Of a stretch of 64,000 bases of DNA, positions 11,971 to 22,805 are shown piece after piece. The notes under the pieces were generated by a model. That model worked only from the letters and a program-made list of their open reading frames with translations. It did not search any database and had not been told where the DNA came from. Both the position numbers and the translations under genes were made by a program. The DNA comes from Combretum micranthum (Eukaryota; Streptophyta; Magnoliopsida; Myrtales; Combretaceae). How positions within the stretch are numbered: the stretch's first letter is position 1; the number at the start of each line of letters is the position of its first letter. The stretch lies in assembly GCA_024138025.1 (NCBI GenBank), contig JAMXBD010001091.1, positions 186,001 to 250,000 on the forward strand, given 5' to 3'.

Positions 11971-14900
11971 TGAAATATCTCAAACTTTCACCTAAGCTAG
12001 AAATTTGATTTAAACAGTTTAGTTGATGCAAAAAAAATAAATAAATAAATAAGGAGAGATAATGAATTATGATTAGATAAATTAACGTAATTAAATTAGT
12101 AAATAGATTTAAGTTGAAATTTGAGATTTGGATTCTTAAACCTCTAAACATGTTGTTTAAATGTTTAATAGATTCTTAAATCCCTAAACTTTGACCCAAC
12201 ATCCTATGTCCTTAATCCTTGTAAATTTTGAAATCATCTGCTTGCCTAAAAATATCAGATCTTGAGCCTAAGCTTAAGTTAAATATCGATTTGATATAAA
12301 CCAACCTCCTAAATCAAATACGTATCTCAAGTTCTTTATTTCTAATATATTGACTCTCAAATTATTTCCTAAACACTTTTAGAATTAAAGGTATCAATAT
12401 GAAAGTCTTAAATCTAATACTCTTATCCTAAAATATTTATAAATTACCCTTAACCTTTTTCTTTTTCTTTTGACTTTTGGATGCCCTTTTCATTTTATTT
12501 CCTTTCCCTATCTTTCTCATTTCTTCTTCTTCTCCTCTTTTTCTTTCTTTTCTCCAAAGCCAAACCTAAATCTCAAATTTAACAAGATTATAGAGGAAAT
12601 CAAAGATAGAAAACAAAATAGAGGATGGAATTCTTGCAACAAATAACTTCAACAACTTAGAAGAAGAAGTGGTAGAAAAGATCAAGAAGTTTGGTTTGTC
12701 TAAAAAGATAAGTTTTGTTATTTTCTTTGCTTTAATTATTGTTTATGTATGTAAATGTTGAAATAGAGTAAAATATATGCAGAACTTGTGATAACATTGA
12801 TTGATTAAAGATATATGAATTTGTATGCTAAAAGCCTAAATATGTGTATATTTGTGTAGGCTAGGTGTTTGATAAAATGATTTAAGATTATATGATAAAT
12901 ATATATATATATATATATAAGTTCTTGTAGGTTAAGATAATACATGAATATGCTAATAACAAGATGTTTTGATTATGTATTTTGAAAACAAGTAATCATA
13001 GTGGGTAAAAAGACAAAGGAAAAATGTAACTTAATCCCACTATGCATCAGGGCGTGATACTACTCGTGATATAAGCAGAAAGGAAAATTAGGGGTGATCA
13101 CAGGCATGACAAAGGATATGATCTCCTCTAATCACGATTTACATATGTCATGGCCTAGATTACAACCATGACAAAGGAGTTATCTCCTTGTCATGGGCAT
13201 CATGGCCCCATGGTAATCATCACGGCCCTCGTGATGATGCAGGTGATGAAAATCATGGCTCCCATTATGGGCGTAATCTGTCCCCTGGTGCTATTAATAA
13301 AGAAGAAAAGAAAAAGAAAAAAAGAAAGATAAAATGAAATAAAATGAAGTAGACAAATGATAGTTGATATGTTATATTAGTTAAATAATACAATTAAATA
13401 TGAGTTTAGTGAATTTATAGATTTAATAAATGATTGGATTAAATATAGAAGTTAGATATAAAATGAACTTGGTTAATAACCTTAAGTTTAACCGAACTTA
13501 ATGAGCTTCAATAAGCTAAAATGAATTAAATTGATTAATTTTAACCACCTTGGCTTAGTAATTCAATTAAATGATTAATTCTAATCAATTTAAGTTATGT
13601 TAAAATAAGCTTAACAGCTAATAATTGGCTCAGGTTAATGAGTTAGGATAAACTATAATTAACATAGGGAATATGTTGTTTCAAATATGTATTTTCTTGG
13701 GATATAAGTAATTTTGAATATGAATAAAATGATGATTCCTTTATAATAAATGACTATAATCAAAGCAAAAAAAAAATAATAATAATAATAAAAGAAAAAA
13801 ACTTTGACAAACAATGGAGAACTGTTTGAATCTTGACGGGACAATCTTTGCAACCATGGTGGGATTTTTACTTAGTGTCTGATCAAATAGGGTATTAATA
13901 AAAGTTTGATATAAGTGGATAGTTAATATGATTTCTTATATGAGTTCAATTTCTTGTAACAAATATGAATATCTGATTTATCTTCTAAGATGACGTCCGA
14001 GTCTTTATTTGGATTTCAAAATATAAGGTACACAATAACTTGCATGGTATATGCTAGGATAGGCATCCTAAATAAATTAAAACTTAAACTCGGTTTAATA
14101 AATGAGTGTTGCTTGTGTGTGTGCCGTGAATCCAATCTGGGGAGCAGTAACCTTGTATAGTGTGGACATGGTAGTTTATGCACTTAAGCCACCCTCGTCA
14201 TGATTAAATGACATTTGTAAGTGGCTCAGTGGGTAATTGATGGGGCAAATAGTATAGGCATAATGTTTGCTCAAGATCGGAATGAAGTAATATGGTTTAC
14301 TTCATGTTTATGAGATCAATTGTACTAAATGATGTTATGGACTGAGACTAGGTAAAGATGCGCAACGACTATAAACCTTAGATAAGGTTATTTTTTTGTA
14401 ATGTTATGTAGAAGATATAGGTATCCAAGCTACCTATATCAACTCCCTAAGCAGCTGCTATTATTCAGGACCCTCAAATTCCCAAGATTGTTTCAGAGCA
14501 TGAGTGCTCAAGTATTGATTTGTTATTTTAATTAAAGATAATAAAATTTATTGTTGCATTGCATTTAAGTTAAGCTTATGTGTCCTTTCGTGTGTGTTTG
14601 CATTACTATATATTAGGTTTTGGCTCATTATTGTTGTTTTCTGTTTTCCAGGTATTGTAACGATGATTTCATGATGGCGTGTTGTTGATGATTGATAGTG
14701 ATGATGATGTTAACTCAGGTATGGGATAAAGCAGGAAGAGTTGTTGATGAGTGAAGTGAAGTAGGGTCGATGGATTATTTGTTTTTGTTCTTATTTTGTC
14801 TAAAGGATTGGATCTAATCTTTTAAAGTTGTAACTTGTTTTTCTTTAAGGGCCTGATGGAGCCAACATGTTTTGTAACAAGCTGTGAAAGCTTTGTTTAT

Positions 14901-15136
14901 CATCTTGAATAGGTATTCTCTATTGAGATACCTAAAGTGAATGTTTATTTTAAAAAGTTTAGTTTATCATTAATGAAATCCAGTTATTTTCATAATGAAT
15001 TATATTATTTTAAGAATTAAAATTGGTTAGCAATGTTCGAGATAAACAAAACCTTTAAGGAGGATTGTGCATGTAATACTTAAGGTCTTATAGTGGCCAG
15101 GGGATTTGACTTATCTTAAATTTTGAAATAGGGTAA
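11971..15136 (+). repeat. 3' LTR of the long-LTR gypsy element, 3' truncated
   Basis: Starts TGAAATATCTC and aligns with the 5' LTR to ATAGGGTAA, then departs; the GTCGGGTCTTTACA ending of the 5' LTR is missing. The CG-rich block is at about 13035-13290. The portion at about 14700-15000 is far more alike to its partner than the sequence on its left. Confidence 0.83.
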
Positions 15137-16189
15137 AGCATATTGTAAGTGTTCAGGGTGGCTTTTGGCCTGTATTCTTTAAGTCCTTAGAACTATAGTT
15201 TACTCTACTCCAAACTAGGTAGCCCTCGAAGGCTAATGATCCTTAAGCTTGCAAGACAAATCGATTAATGTGCATTAGAGGTATACTTGTCGTGGCTACT
15301 CCGATGCTTAATTCAACAAGTGGACAAAGATACGTAAAACCATGATAGAGTAAGAGTAGCAAGGTGAACTTTATTTCATGACTGGCTGGATAAAAATTTT
15401 ATAGTCTAATAGCTTTTTCCTTCTAGGAAGGGGCATTTGTCTAGAATAAGAAACAACCTCTTGTTTATTTAGGAGTGCCATCATGAGTGTTATAGCAAGC
15501 ATAATATGTTATTCATGAATCTTTCTAGAAGCATTGTCTTCTTTTGGGAAGTATTAAGTCCAACTGTCCTCCTTTGTATATTTAGAAATCATTTCCTTCA
15601 ATAGGTTTGAGATTAGCTAACCATGCATTGATATATGAATCTATTGGATACTCAATAGCTTCCTCTTTCGATCTTAAAAGAAGTGACTATACATATTGTT
15701 CTTTTGTGTGCTCTATTTTGCTAGTTAGTTGACCATATAATTTCTCTTAACTAAGCTCTTTTGCATCCATTTATCTTTACAAAACAACATACTTTCTTCG
15801 TTCCTTAATTTAACTCTTCCCATGTTCTTAAATAGTTCAACATATAATAGAATTTCCTTTGAAGTCTTCAACCCCTTTAGTTTCTTTTCTCCATCATTAC
15901 AAGTAAAAGTTTTAAGCTATAAACTTGTTTTGTCTCCAAAATCATCTTTTTGACATTTTTAAGTATCAAACTGAGCATTTCAATAGCACTTTGGTTTGTA
16001 GTTTTCATCTCTTCTTTTAGTGCTTTGACAAAAGTTTCTTGCAAGTTTTATAATTTCTTTTTCTTGATTTCTAATGTCTATTGTCTTCTTCCTTTCAAAA
16101 GATTTCATCGTTCTTTGTTTTTTATCCTTGTCTTGTCATTTTGTATCAATTTTCTAGAGGGTTTTCTTACATTCTTTTTCTTTCCAAAT
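15137..16189. other. Unassigned DNA, possible decayed internal domain
   Basis: No clear gene. On the minus strand this lies just downstream of the 3' end of the reverse LTR at 16190, where an internal domain would begin. The minus-strand translation there is charged and broken by many stops. No retroviral motif is clear enough to call. Confidence 0.4.
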
Positions 16190-16806
16190 TGTAATGCCCT
16201 AAACTTAGTGCGTTATTAACCCACCATGTATTATCATGAGAGGGGGATACTATAAGGCTTAGATACCTGCTAATATCTATAAATACATTAAATACTTCCA
16301 AACTCACATTAAAGATTGTCTCCTCAATGGTCATAATTTCAAATAAATACTTCAAACTATGGATGTCATAATTGAAATCCAACTCAAACCTTACCTAAAG
16401 ATAGGAAAGAAAGTTAGACTTCATATGAACCAAAACATTTAATATAGTCTCAAGACATCAACTACCAAACATCATAGAAGTATATAATCAACAATCTATT
16501 GAATAATCTGAAACACTATCGCCATTTTCGTAGTTTACATATATGTCGTAACTTGATATATTAAATACTATAGGTTCCTTACTTGATCCTAAAAAGATAA
16601 AAAGAATGAGAACAAGGTCTAATACGCCAAAACCACACCCACATGTGTGTGAACAAGTAACATACATATCCACATACAACATGACAATAAATGCAACAAC
16701 TACAAATTATTGTACTTAAATTAGCAAGGTAACCCATATAGTTTAAAACCATTTGCAACTAGCCCTTAATCTAGAGTAACTAATGACTCATCAACTAGTA
16801 GATATA

Positions 16807-16831
16807 ATATATATATATATATATATATATA
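16807..16831. repeat. (TA)n microsatellite
   Basis: Uninterrupted TA run within the reverse LTR. Confidence 0.85.
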
Positions 16832-17179
16832 CATATTGGTGTTTAGTACTCCTTAATACCTTGGGTACCTTACTCATAGCACTTCTGGTCAATTGGAATT
16901 CTCTCTATGTGCAACTTTACTTAAGACAATGCCACACAGATTATTAAGGCATTGTCTTAGTAACACCAGCACTTCTAGTTCACTAGACCCAACTAAGCAC
17001 AAGAAGTAAACAATTAAATCCATATATTATTTAATTCATTTACAGTTTATAGGCCTACACTCACAAGCAACAACCAAGGTAATGACGTATCTAATACAAT
17101 GTGTGGAATATATAACTCAATTCTATCGAGAACACTTGATTACACATAACAATACTAAGCTACTACTTTAGTCAAAAAG

Positions 17180-19734
17180 TGAAATAGTCATAATTCCCAA
17201 ATTTATATTTTACACATGAGTGTTAGGGTATTTGTGCACGACTTTGAGCATGATATATGTGATTTGTGTTAGTATGTGATATACGTGTTGATTAATATAT
17301 TTGAATATTAAAATATCTTAGTGTGAATAAATGTTATGTCTATGAATTTGTAAGTGTAATAAAGTGTATGAAAATTTGTTTAAAATAAGTTAAGTATGCT
17401 CAACATATATTCTTAAACATAGTAGAAAATTTTGGAGACAAACAAGCCCAAACTCATTTATTTTAGGCAAAAAATTAGCCCAAACCTATGCAAAATTAAA
17501 GCCCTTACTTTGGCAGCTCCTAAAGTTAACTTTTAGATAAGTATAAACCTTATTTTTTACCAAATATACACTTCCAAAATCAGACTCAAAATTCATACAA
17601 CTTTCCTCTTCTTCTTTTTCAAACTTTACTCTTTTGTCTCTCTTTGTGTTGCACTCCATAACCTTAATAAGAACAAGTCTTAGGCTCAAGACATGTGAGT
17701 TTTATATTATCATGAATATGCATGTTGAAATGAGTTCTTGAGGAGTTGCATGTGTTGTTTGTAGATGAGTTAGGATTTTGATGATATATGAGTTGTAAGT
17801 ATGTGCTAAATAGGTAATAAGGAGTGTTGAAATGAATAAAGTTGGGAATGAATAGGGTTAAGATAGTTTAGAGAAGAATGAATGGGCTAAATGAGGGTTG
17901 GATGAGGATTTGTGTTTAAAATGGTAAATATAGATATTTGATGAGTTGAAAGTGAAGATTATGTGTGTTAAAATAAGTTAGAATACATATAGGTTGAAGT
18001 TGGGTGTTAAAAATGTGTTTGAAAGAAGTTTGAAAGTGAAAAATGTGGAAAAAATTTATGTTTTGAAACAAGGAAGTCTGTAATTTTTTCGAAAATCTGT
18101 GTTGCAGTGGACGCTGCCTTAATATCACCGGCATAGAGGTCAACACTGCTAGCGTGCATAGCAACACTGCTGGTGTTGGGGATATTCACGGGCGTAGACC
18201 GATCTCGTAGAACCCTCGAATTTTTGGATGAAATTGACTTGCAATCTGCACCAGCTTAACACTGCTAGCGTAGATCACAACACTGCTCGCGTTTTGGTTA
18301 ACGCCGCTAACGATGACAAGCGTAGCATTTTTGGTGCAGACTATACCACCTTAACGTCGCCGACGTTTGAGGTTGGCATATCCCCTGCACTTTTCCATTT
18401 TCAAAACTTCTTCAAACCATTTCTTTGGCTTGTTAATTCATTTTTTGATGATTTTACGAGGTTATATGAGTTTGTTTGATGTCTAAATATTATGTTATGA
18501 TTTTGTGTAGAATGTGTTTGAGTTTCTTGACCCTAAAGCCTAAAGTTATTTGTGTTTATATTTAGTTTAGGATTAGTAGTGTTGATATAAGATGAAATTT
18601 CTTGTAACAAAGATAGATCCCTAGTTGAATACTACCTCTGATTTTCGGTTTGATTCAGGTACGTTGTAATGTGTTTATTTTCTTGCCTAGGATTGGCATG
18701 ATTAAATTTACCTTAATTTAAGATAAAACTTCAATTGTTTGGATCGATTGTCTATTATGCCATTGAATCTGGTTCGGAGAGCAGTATTCTACTCAGATTG
18801 GAGGCACGGTAGTTTAGGCACTTAGGCTACCTCTGTCTTTATGATAAGAATTTTATAAGTAGCAAGGTGGGTAGTTAATAGGATTGTTGGTATCGGTATA
18901 AACATTTGCTTATTCTTAAAGAGAAATAATGTGATTTAATTCAATTGTTTATGAGAACATTTGAATTAAGTGATATTATAGATTAAATTAAGTAAAGTTG
19001 TGAAACACTGAAAACCCTAGAGGAAGTTACCTTTTCTTTTATAGATATATTATCTAGGAGATATAAGTCCCCAAACAACTTATATAAACCCCTTGAGCGT
19101 CGAGATCGTTACTCTGAACCCCCAAATATCCTTGTTGTCTAGAGTTTGAATACTCCAATGCTGTTTGATTAATTAAAGATTTTCTAATAACTTAATGGTT
19201 GTTGCATTTGCATATAGTTTAAGCTTGTGTGCCATTCTTATTTGTTTTTGTTACTTGCGTACTAGGCCTTTGGCACATTATTTTATATTTCAGGTGTGGA
19301 TGATAGTGATGAGTTTCACACCAGTATGGGGTATGGGATGGATTTTGAGGGTTTCCTAGATGATTAAGAGGATTAGAGATGACCATGAACTTGATGGAAC
19401 TTTTGTAATAGTATAGTTTGGAAGACATATGTAATAATTATGATAGGTTTGCTAAACTTATGTATTTTGTAAATGGTTTATTTATAAGCCTTGTATGTAA
19501 TATCTATATGTATATATGACTATAATGAATCTATATTTTCTATGTAAATGTCATGTATTTCTAAAAAGTTTTAAAAGTTGATAGTTTTTAAAATTTGTTT
19601 TTATAAGATTTTAGGTAAATAAATATCCAAATCTGATCCTGGTAATTAACCTTACATATAACACTGTGAGTTATATGTGGTTGGAGATCTAGATTCATCT
19701 ATTTTAAATATAGAGGTGAGTCTGAGTCTTTACA
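17180..19734 (+). repeat. Solo LTR of a long-LTR gypsy family
   Basis: 2555 bp beginning TGAAATAGTC and ending GAGTCTTTACA, flanked by a perfect 5-bp duplication AAAAG (17175-17179 and 19735-19739). Sequence between about 18770 and 19340 is recognisably related to the LTRs at 6.5-15 kb (GTAGTTTAGGCACTTA, ATGGGATGG, terminal TCTTTACA), but overall it is strongly diverged. No internal domain remains, so it is the product of LTR-LTR recombination after insertion into the reverse LTR around it. Its CG-rich block (18105-18395) differs in motif from that of its relatives. Confidence 0.86.
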
Positions 19735-20560
19735 AAAAGGAAAGTTCACCCCTAAGGTTATCTAGTTTCCTAAGTTATTAATGGCTACTGCCATCTTAGG
19801 TCTAGATATACAATCCTACTTAGGTTTATGTGTGCTTTGATGTTAAGTTAAGGTTTAGATGCTTCAAAAAGCCATTAAAAAGGTAAAAACAAAATTACAA
19901 CATCACCCTATAGCTTACACCGGTGATAGGGGGCATGATCGACTTTAAAGAGAAAGAACACGATGTCATCCTTTGTGTTACGCCCGTGATGGGGGGAGTA
20001 ACAGCCATCACCCCTTGTATTATGCCCGTGACAGGGGTTGTGAACAGCTATCATCCCCCATGTCATGTCCATGATGACGGTGGTGATAGGCTCTTTCATG
20101 GCCGTAATGAGATCGAGGATGTCTAAAATATTTTGTATAGAGGAGATAACGGTCCAAGTCATGGCTGTGACCCTCTATTTGTATCTTTTATGCTTTAAAA
20201 TACAAAAAAAAATATCTAAAACATGTTCTCCTTGATCACTTATCAAATAAAAACTCTAGAATCAAACTTAATAACATGTAATCACTTTCTAAAAAATAAT
20301 CGTCTGTTCTTTCCTTCTTTCACAATCAGCAATTGAATTCACCAATAAAAAAGCTTAACGCTTTTCTGATTTTTCTCCTAGTGCGCGGACACCTTCAACA
20401 TCGATAGCATAAATTAGAGAAGATGACCTCTCTATATTATTAAAAGATAGAAGAAGGTGAAACGTTACCTAGATCTCCTAGCCTGTGCTGTCCTTTAAAG
20501 GGAGATATTAGCAAGAGGGAGTTTTATGGTTTGTGGTTCTTATGAAACTATTGTACAGAG

Positions 20561-22180
20561 AAATATATATGTCTTTAGTTGGGAGGATTTTATTATAATT
20601 ATAAAAAAATATTTGTTACGAGTGACAAAATTGTCTCTATTACTAATGGATAAAATTCCACTCTTACACTTCATTATAATATATTTTATTTTATATTATA
20701 GATTTGTTTTTTCGTCCATGGTAGGTATGGAGCTCTTTGATTTTTTTCTCCCTGATTTTTTTGTTATTTTCATTATTTTATCTAATTTACATTTGTTTAA
20801 TTATTTAGATCATTCAATTAATAAATCGAACAAATTAGGTTGCACTATGAGTCCATTATGGATAAAACAATTAATGAAGTTCTAATTTGTTTGTGTTTGC
20901 AAATTTTTAGGACTCAAATAGAAAAAGAAAAATAAAAACAAATGGATTAGAACTTGAATGAAAAAGTAACAAAAGATTAAAGAATAAAAATGTAATTTTT
21001 TCTAATTTAAAAAAAAAAACCTAAATATTTCATGGAACATACATGTGTATTACAACAACAAGAACGTTAGTGGCAACAATAACAATATGGATGTCTAAAT
21101 TTATAAAAGGTAGATTATATTGATGTATCAACATTTATAATATGCTTCAATAAGACATTAACCTATTGAGTGATTAAAAAAACTACCAATGTTTTACAAA
21201 ATGGATCAAATAATATATTATCAATTAAAACAATTAAAAAAGAAGTCAAAGTTTTATAAAATGATACACATAAGGAATCCCATTTTTTGTGTCAATTTGT
21301 CACTTATTTAAAACATTAACATTTCAACTGATATAAAAAGGGATTGATATTTTATAAAGTGGATCAAGGATTGACACTTTAAATAGTAAAAAAAAAATAA
21401 AGTAATTAAGGTTACTAACTCCCTTAAAATATTGATTTTTTAACTATTTAAAATATTGATTTTTTATTTGGTTCATTTTATAAAACGTTGAATGTTTTTT
21501 TTTTTTAAACTCGAAATTTTGGTACTTTATTTAAACTTACTCTCACATGTTCCATGTTATCCTTTTAGTGTAATAATAATAATAATGGCAATTTGATGGA
21601 ATGCTCATGCACGCATGGTTTGATATATTACATTTAAATTGAATTTTTATCATCTTTACTTATTCATTTTAACAAAATATTAACTAATTAATTAATCCAT
21701 GTAGCATGTTACTAAAAAAAGTTAAGTTTTTGTCAAAGTAACCCAACAAAAGAAGGGAAAGAAAAAAAAAATCTATAATATCAACAATTACATATCTCCA
21801 CAAAGTCTGGACATCGCTCGCTTATGAGACTACTGATGGTGCCCATCATACCCCTATCTTGTCATTTATTCTCCTTCTTTAAAAAAAAAAAAAAAAAAAG
21901 AAAACCTCAAACCCTTCAAATGCCCACTCAAATTCATCTTTATTTCTTTCATTTTGCATTAAGATCAATGACTTATCTAGTTTCTTAAGTGATCTTAGTA
22001 TTTTATAAAATCTAAGTATTTAAATATTCTTCTCTAAGCTAATAACCCTGTAACCTAACAATATCTTATTTGATCTGTTAAGTATGAGGTATTAGGTTTG
22101 AATCTACATTCCCCATTATAACAACAAAAGGGAAAAAAAAACCTCCTCTAAAAATTCGAGATCGTCTTAATGACTTCCAA
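20561..22180. other. AT-rich spacer, no gene supported
   Basis: An open frame of 119 codons at 20526-20885 is hydrophobic, AT-driven and without a recognisable domain. There are several homopolymer runs, including 18-19 A near 21882. A weak inverted match (CATGGAACATACATGTG near 21034 and CACATGTTCCATG near 21545) hints at an old MITE but is too poor to call. Confidence 0.5.
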
Positions 22181-22405
22181 AGGTTTTTGTTCATAAATAG
22201 TATGGATTTTGAAAAAAAAATCCACAAATAAGATGGTGCGAAAAAATAATATAGATCTACGTCATCAAAAGTATTGTCTTTAACAACGCCTTCAAATTTG
22301 CACAGAAGGTGCCGTTGGTGAAGACTTCTTTGGGCAACACATGAAAGGTGTCGTTAACGCCTTTAGGCTAAATATAGAAGGCGTAGTTCACAACGGCGCC
22401 TTCAA
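22181..22405 (+). repeat. Left terminal inverted repeat of the MULE
   Basis: Starts AGGTTTTTGTTCATAAATAG and contains CG-rich blocks such as AACGCCTTCAAATTTGCAC and AACGGCGCCTTC. It is the inverted counterpart of 29413-29640. Confidence 0.85.
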
Positions 22406-22805
22406 CATAAAACCTGTAAAACAAAATAAAAAAAAAAAATTAGCAAACAACATGAAACATTAATCCATGTCATTCTATTACATCCAGCCTCAAATGATCC
22501 ATTCATCAACTTGCGAAACATCAGTTCGGAGTTCTTTGTGATTCCAACAACAATGACAACAACAATTTTAGTCATGTCATCCCCATTCTAGCAGAACTCT
22601 AAGCAATTCAACAATGAAATAATGAAAATAGTAAAACAAAGCATAATACATCCATAAACTACAATAAATTCCATTATAAAGCATGAGACAAGAGTACGTG
22701 ATTCTCGGATAATACAAATTTGAAACAAGAAAGAAAACGGTGATAAGTTATCTATCTCTCCTCGAACCCCTCTAGAGTCCTCGAGCTATCCTAGACATAA
22801 AAGGA

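Larger units (their letters stand above)
6544..15136 (+). mobile_element. Non-autonomous Ty3/gypsy element with ~3.1-kb LTRs
   Basis: Two long direct repeats (6544-9698 and 11971-15136) flank only ~2.3 kb of internal DNA. A tRNA-Met-type primer site follows the first repeat. The end of the internal part carries the sequence TTTCGAGGACGAAATTCTT followed by a purine tract, a layout familiar from long-LTR chromovirus (Tekay/Del) elements. There is no gag or pol reading frame, so this is a LARD-like element or a deletion derivative that would need enzymes from elsewhere. The LTR 5' end lacks its TG (CC instead), the 3' LTR lacks its last ~14 bases, and I find no target duplication. It is old: much of the LTR pair is only roughly 80-90% alike by eye. 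Confidence 0.82.
16190..20560 (-). repeat. Reverse gypsy-type LTR, split by a solo LTR
   Basis: The two parts, 16190-17179 and 19735 to about 20560, read on the minus strand as one LTR collinear with the plus-strand LTR at 37.1-38.7 kb. Shared blocks include GGCTAGTTGCAAAT, GGTTGTTGCTTATGA-like, TATATTTAGACCTAGAGT-like and CTTTAAAGGA-like sequence, plus a CG-rich block at 19885-20165. Its 3' end is GGGCATTACA (minus) at 16190. The 5' limit is uncertain. The interrupting segment is 17180-19734. It also contains a perfect 11-bp hairpin at 16923-16958. Confidence 0.72.

Noticed and set aside
6544..15136. Segmental duplication as explanation of the 3.1-kb direct repeat
   Set aside because: The primer-binding site after copy one and the gypsy-type purine tract before copy two identify the repeats as LTRs.
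15950..16219. 89-codon plus-strand frame rich in Phe and Leu
   Set aside because: Overlaps the end of a reverse LTR; it reads a purine-rich minus-strand stretch in the wrong sense.
20526..20885. 119-codon hydrophobic plus-strand frame
   Set aside because: Composition follows local AT richness, no family likeness, no promoter or splice context.
21030..21560. Possible MITE bounded by CATGGAACAT and ATGTTCCATG
   Set aside because: Inverted match is short and the inner sequence shows no supporting symmetry or target duplication.
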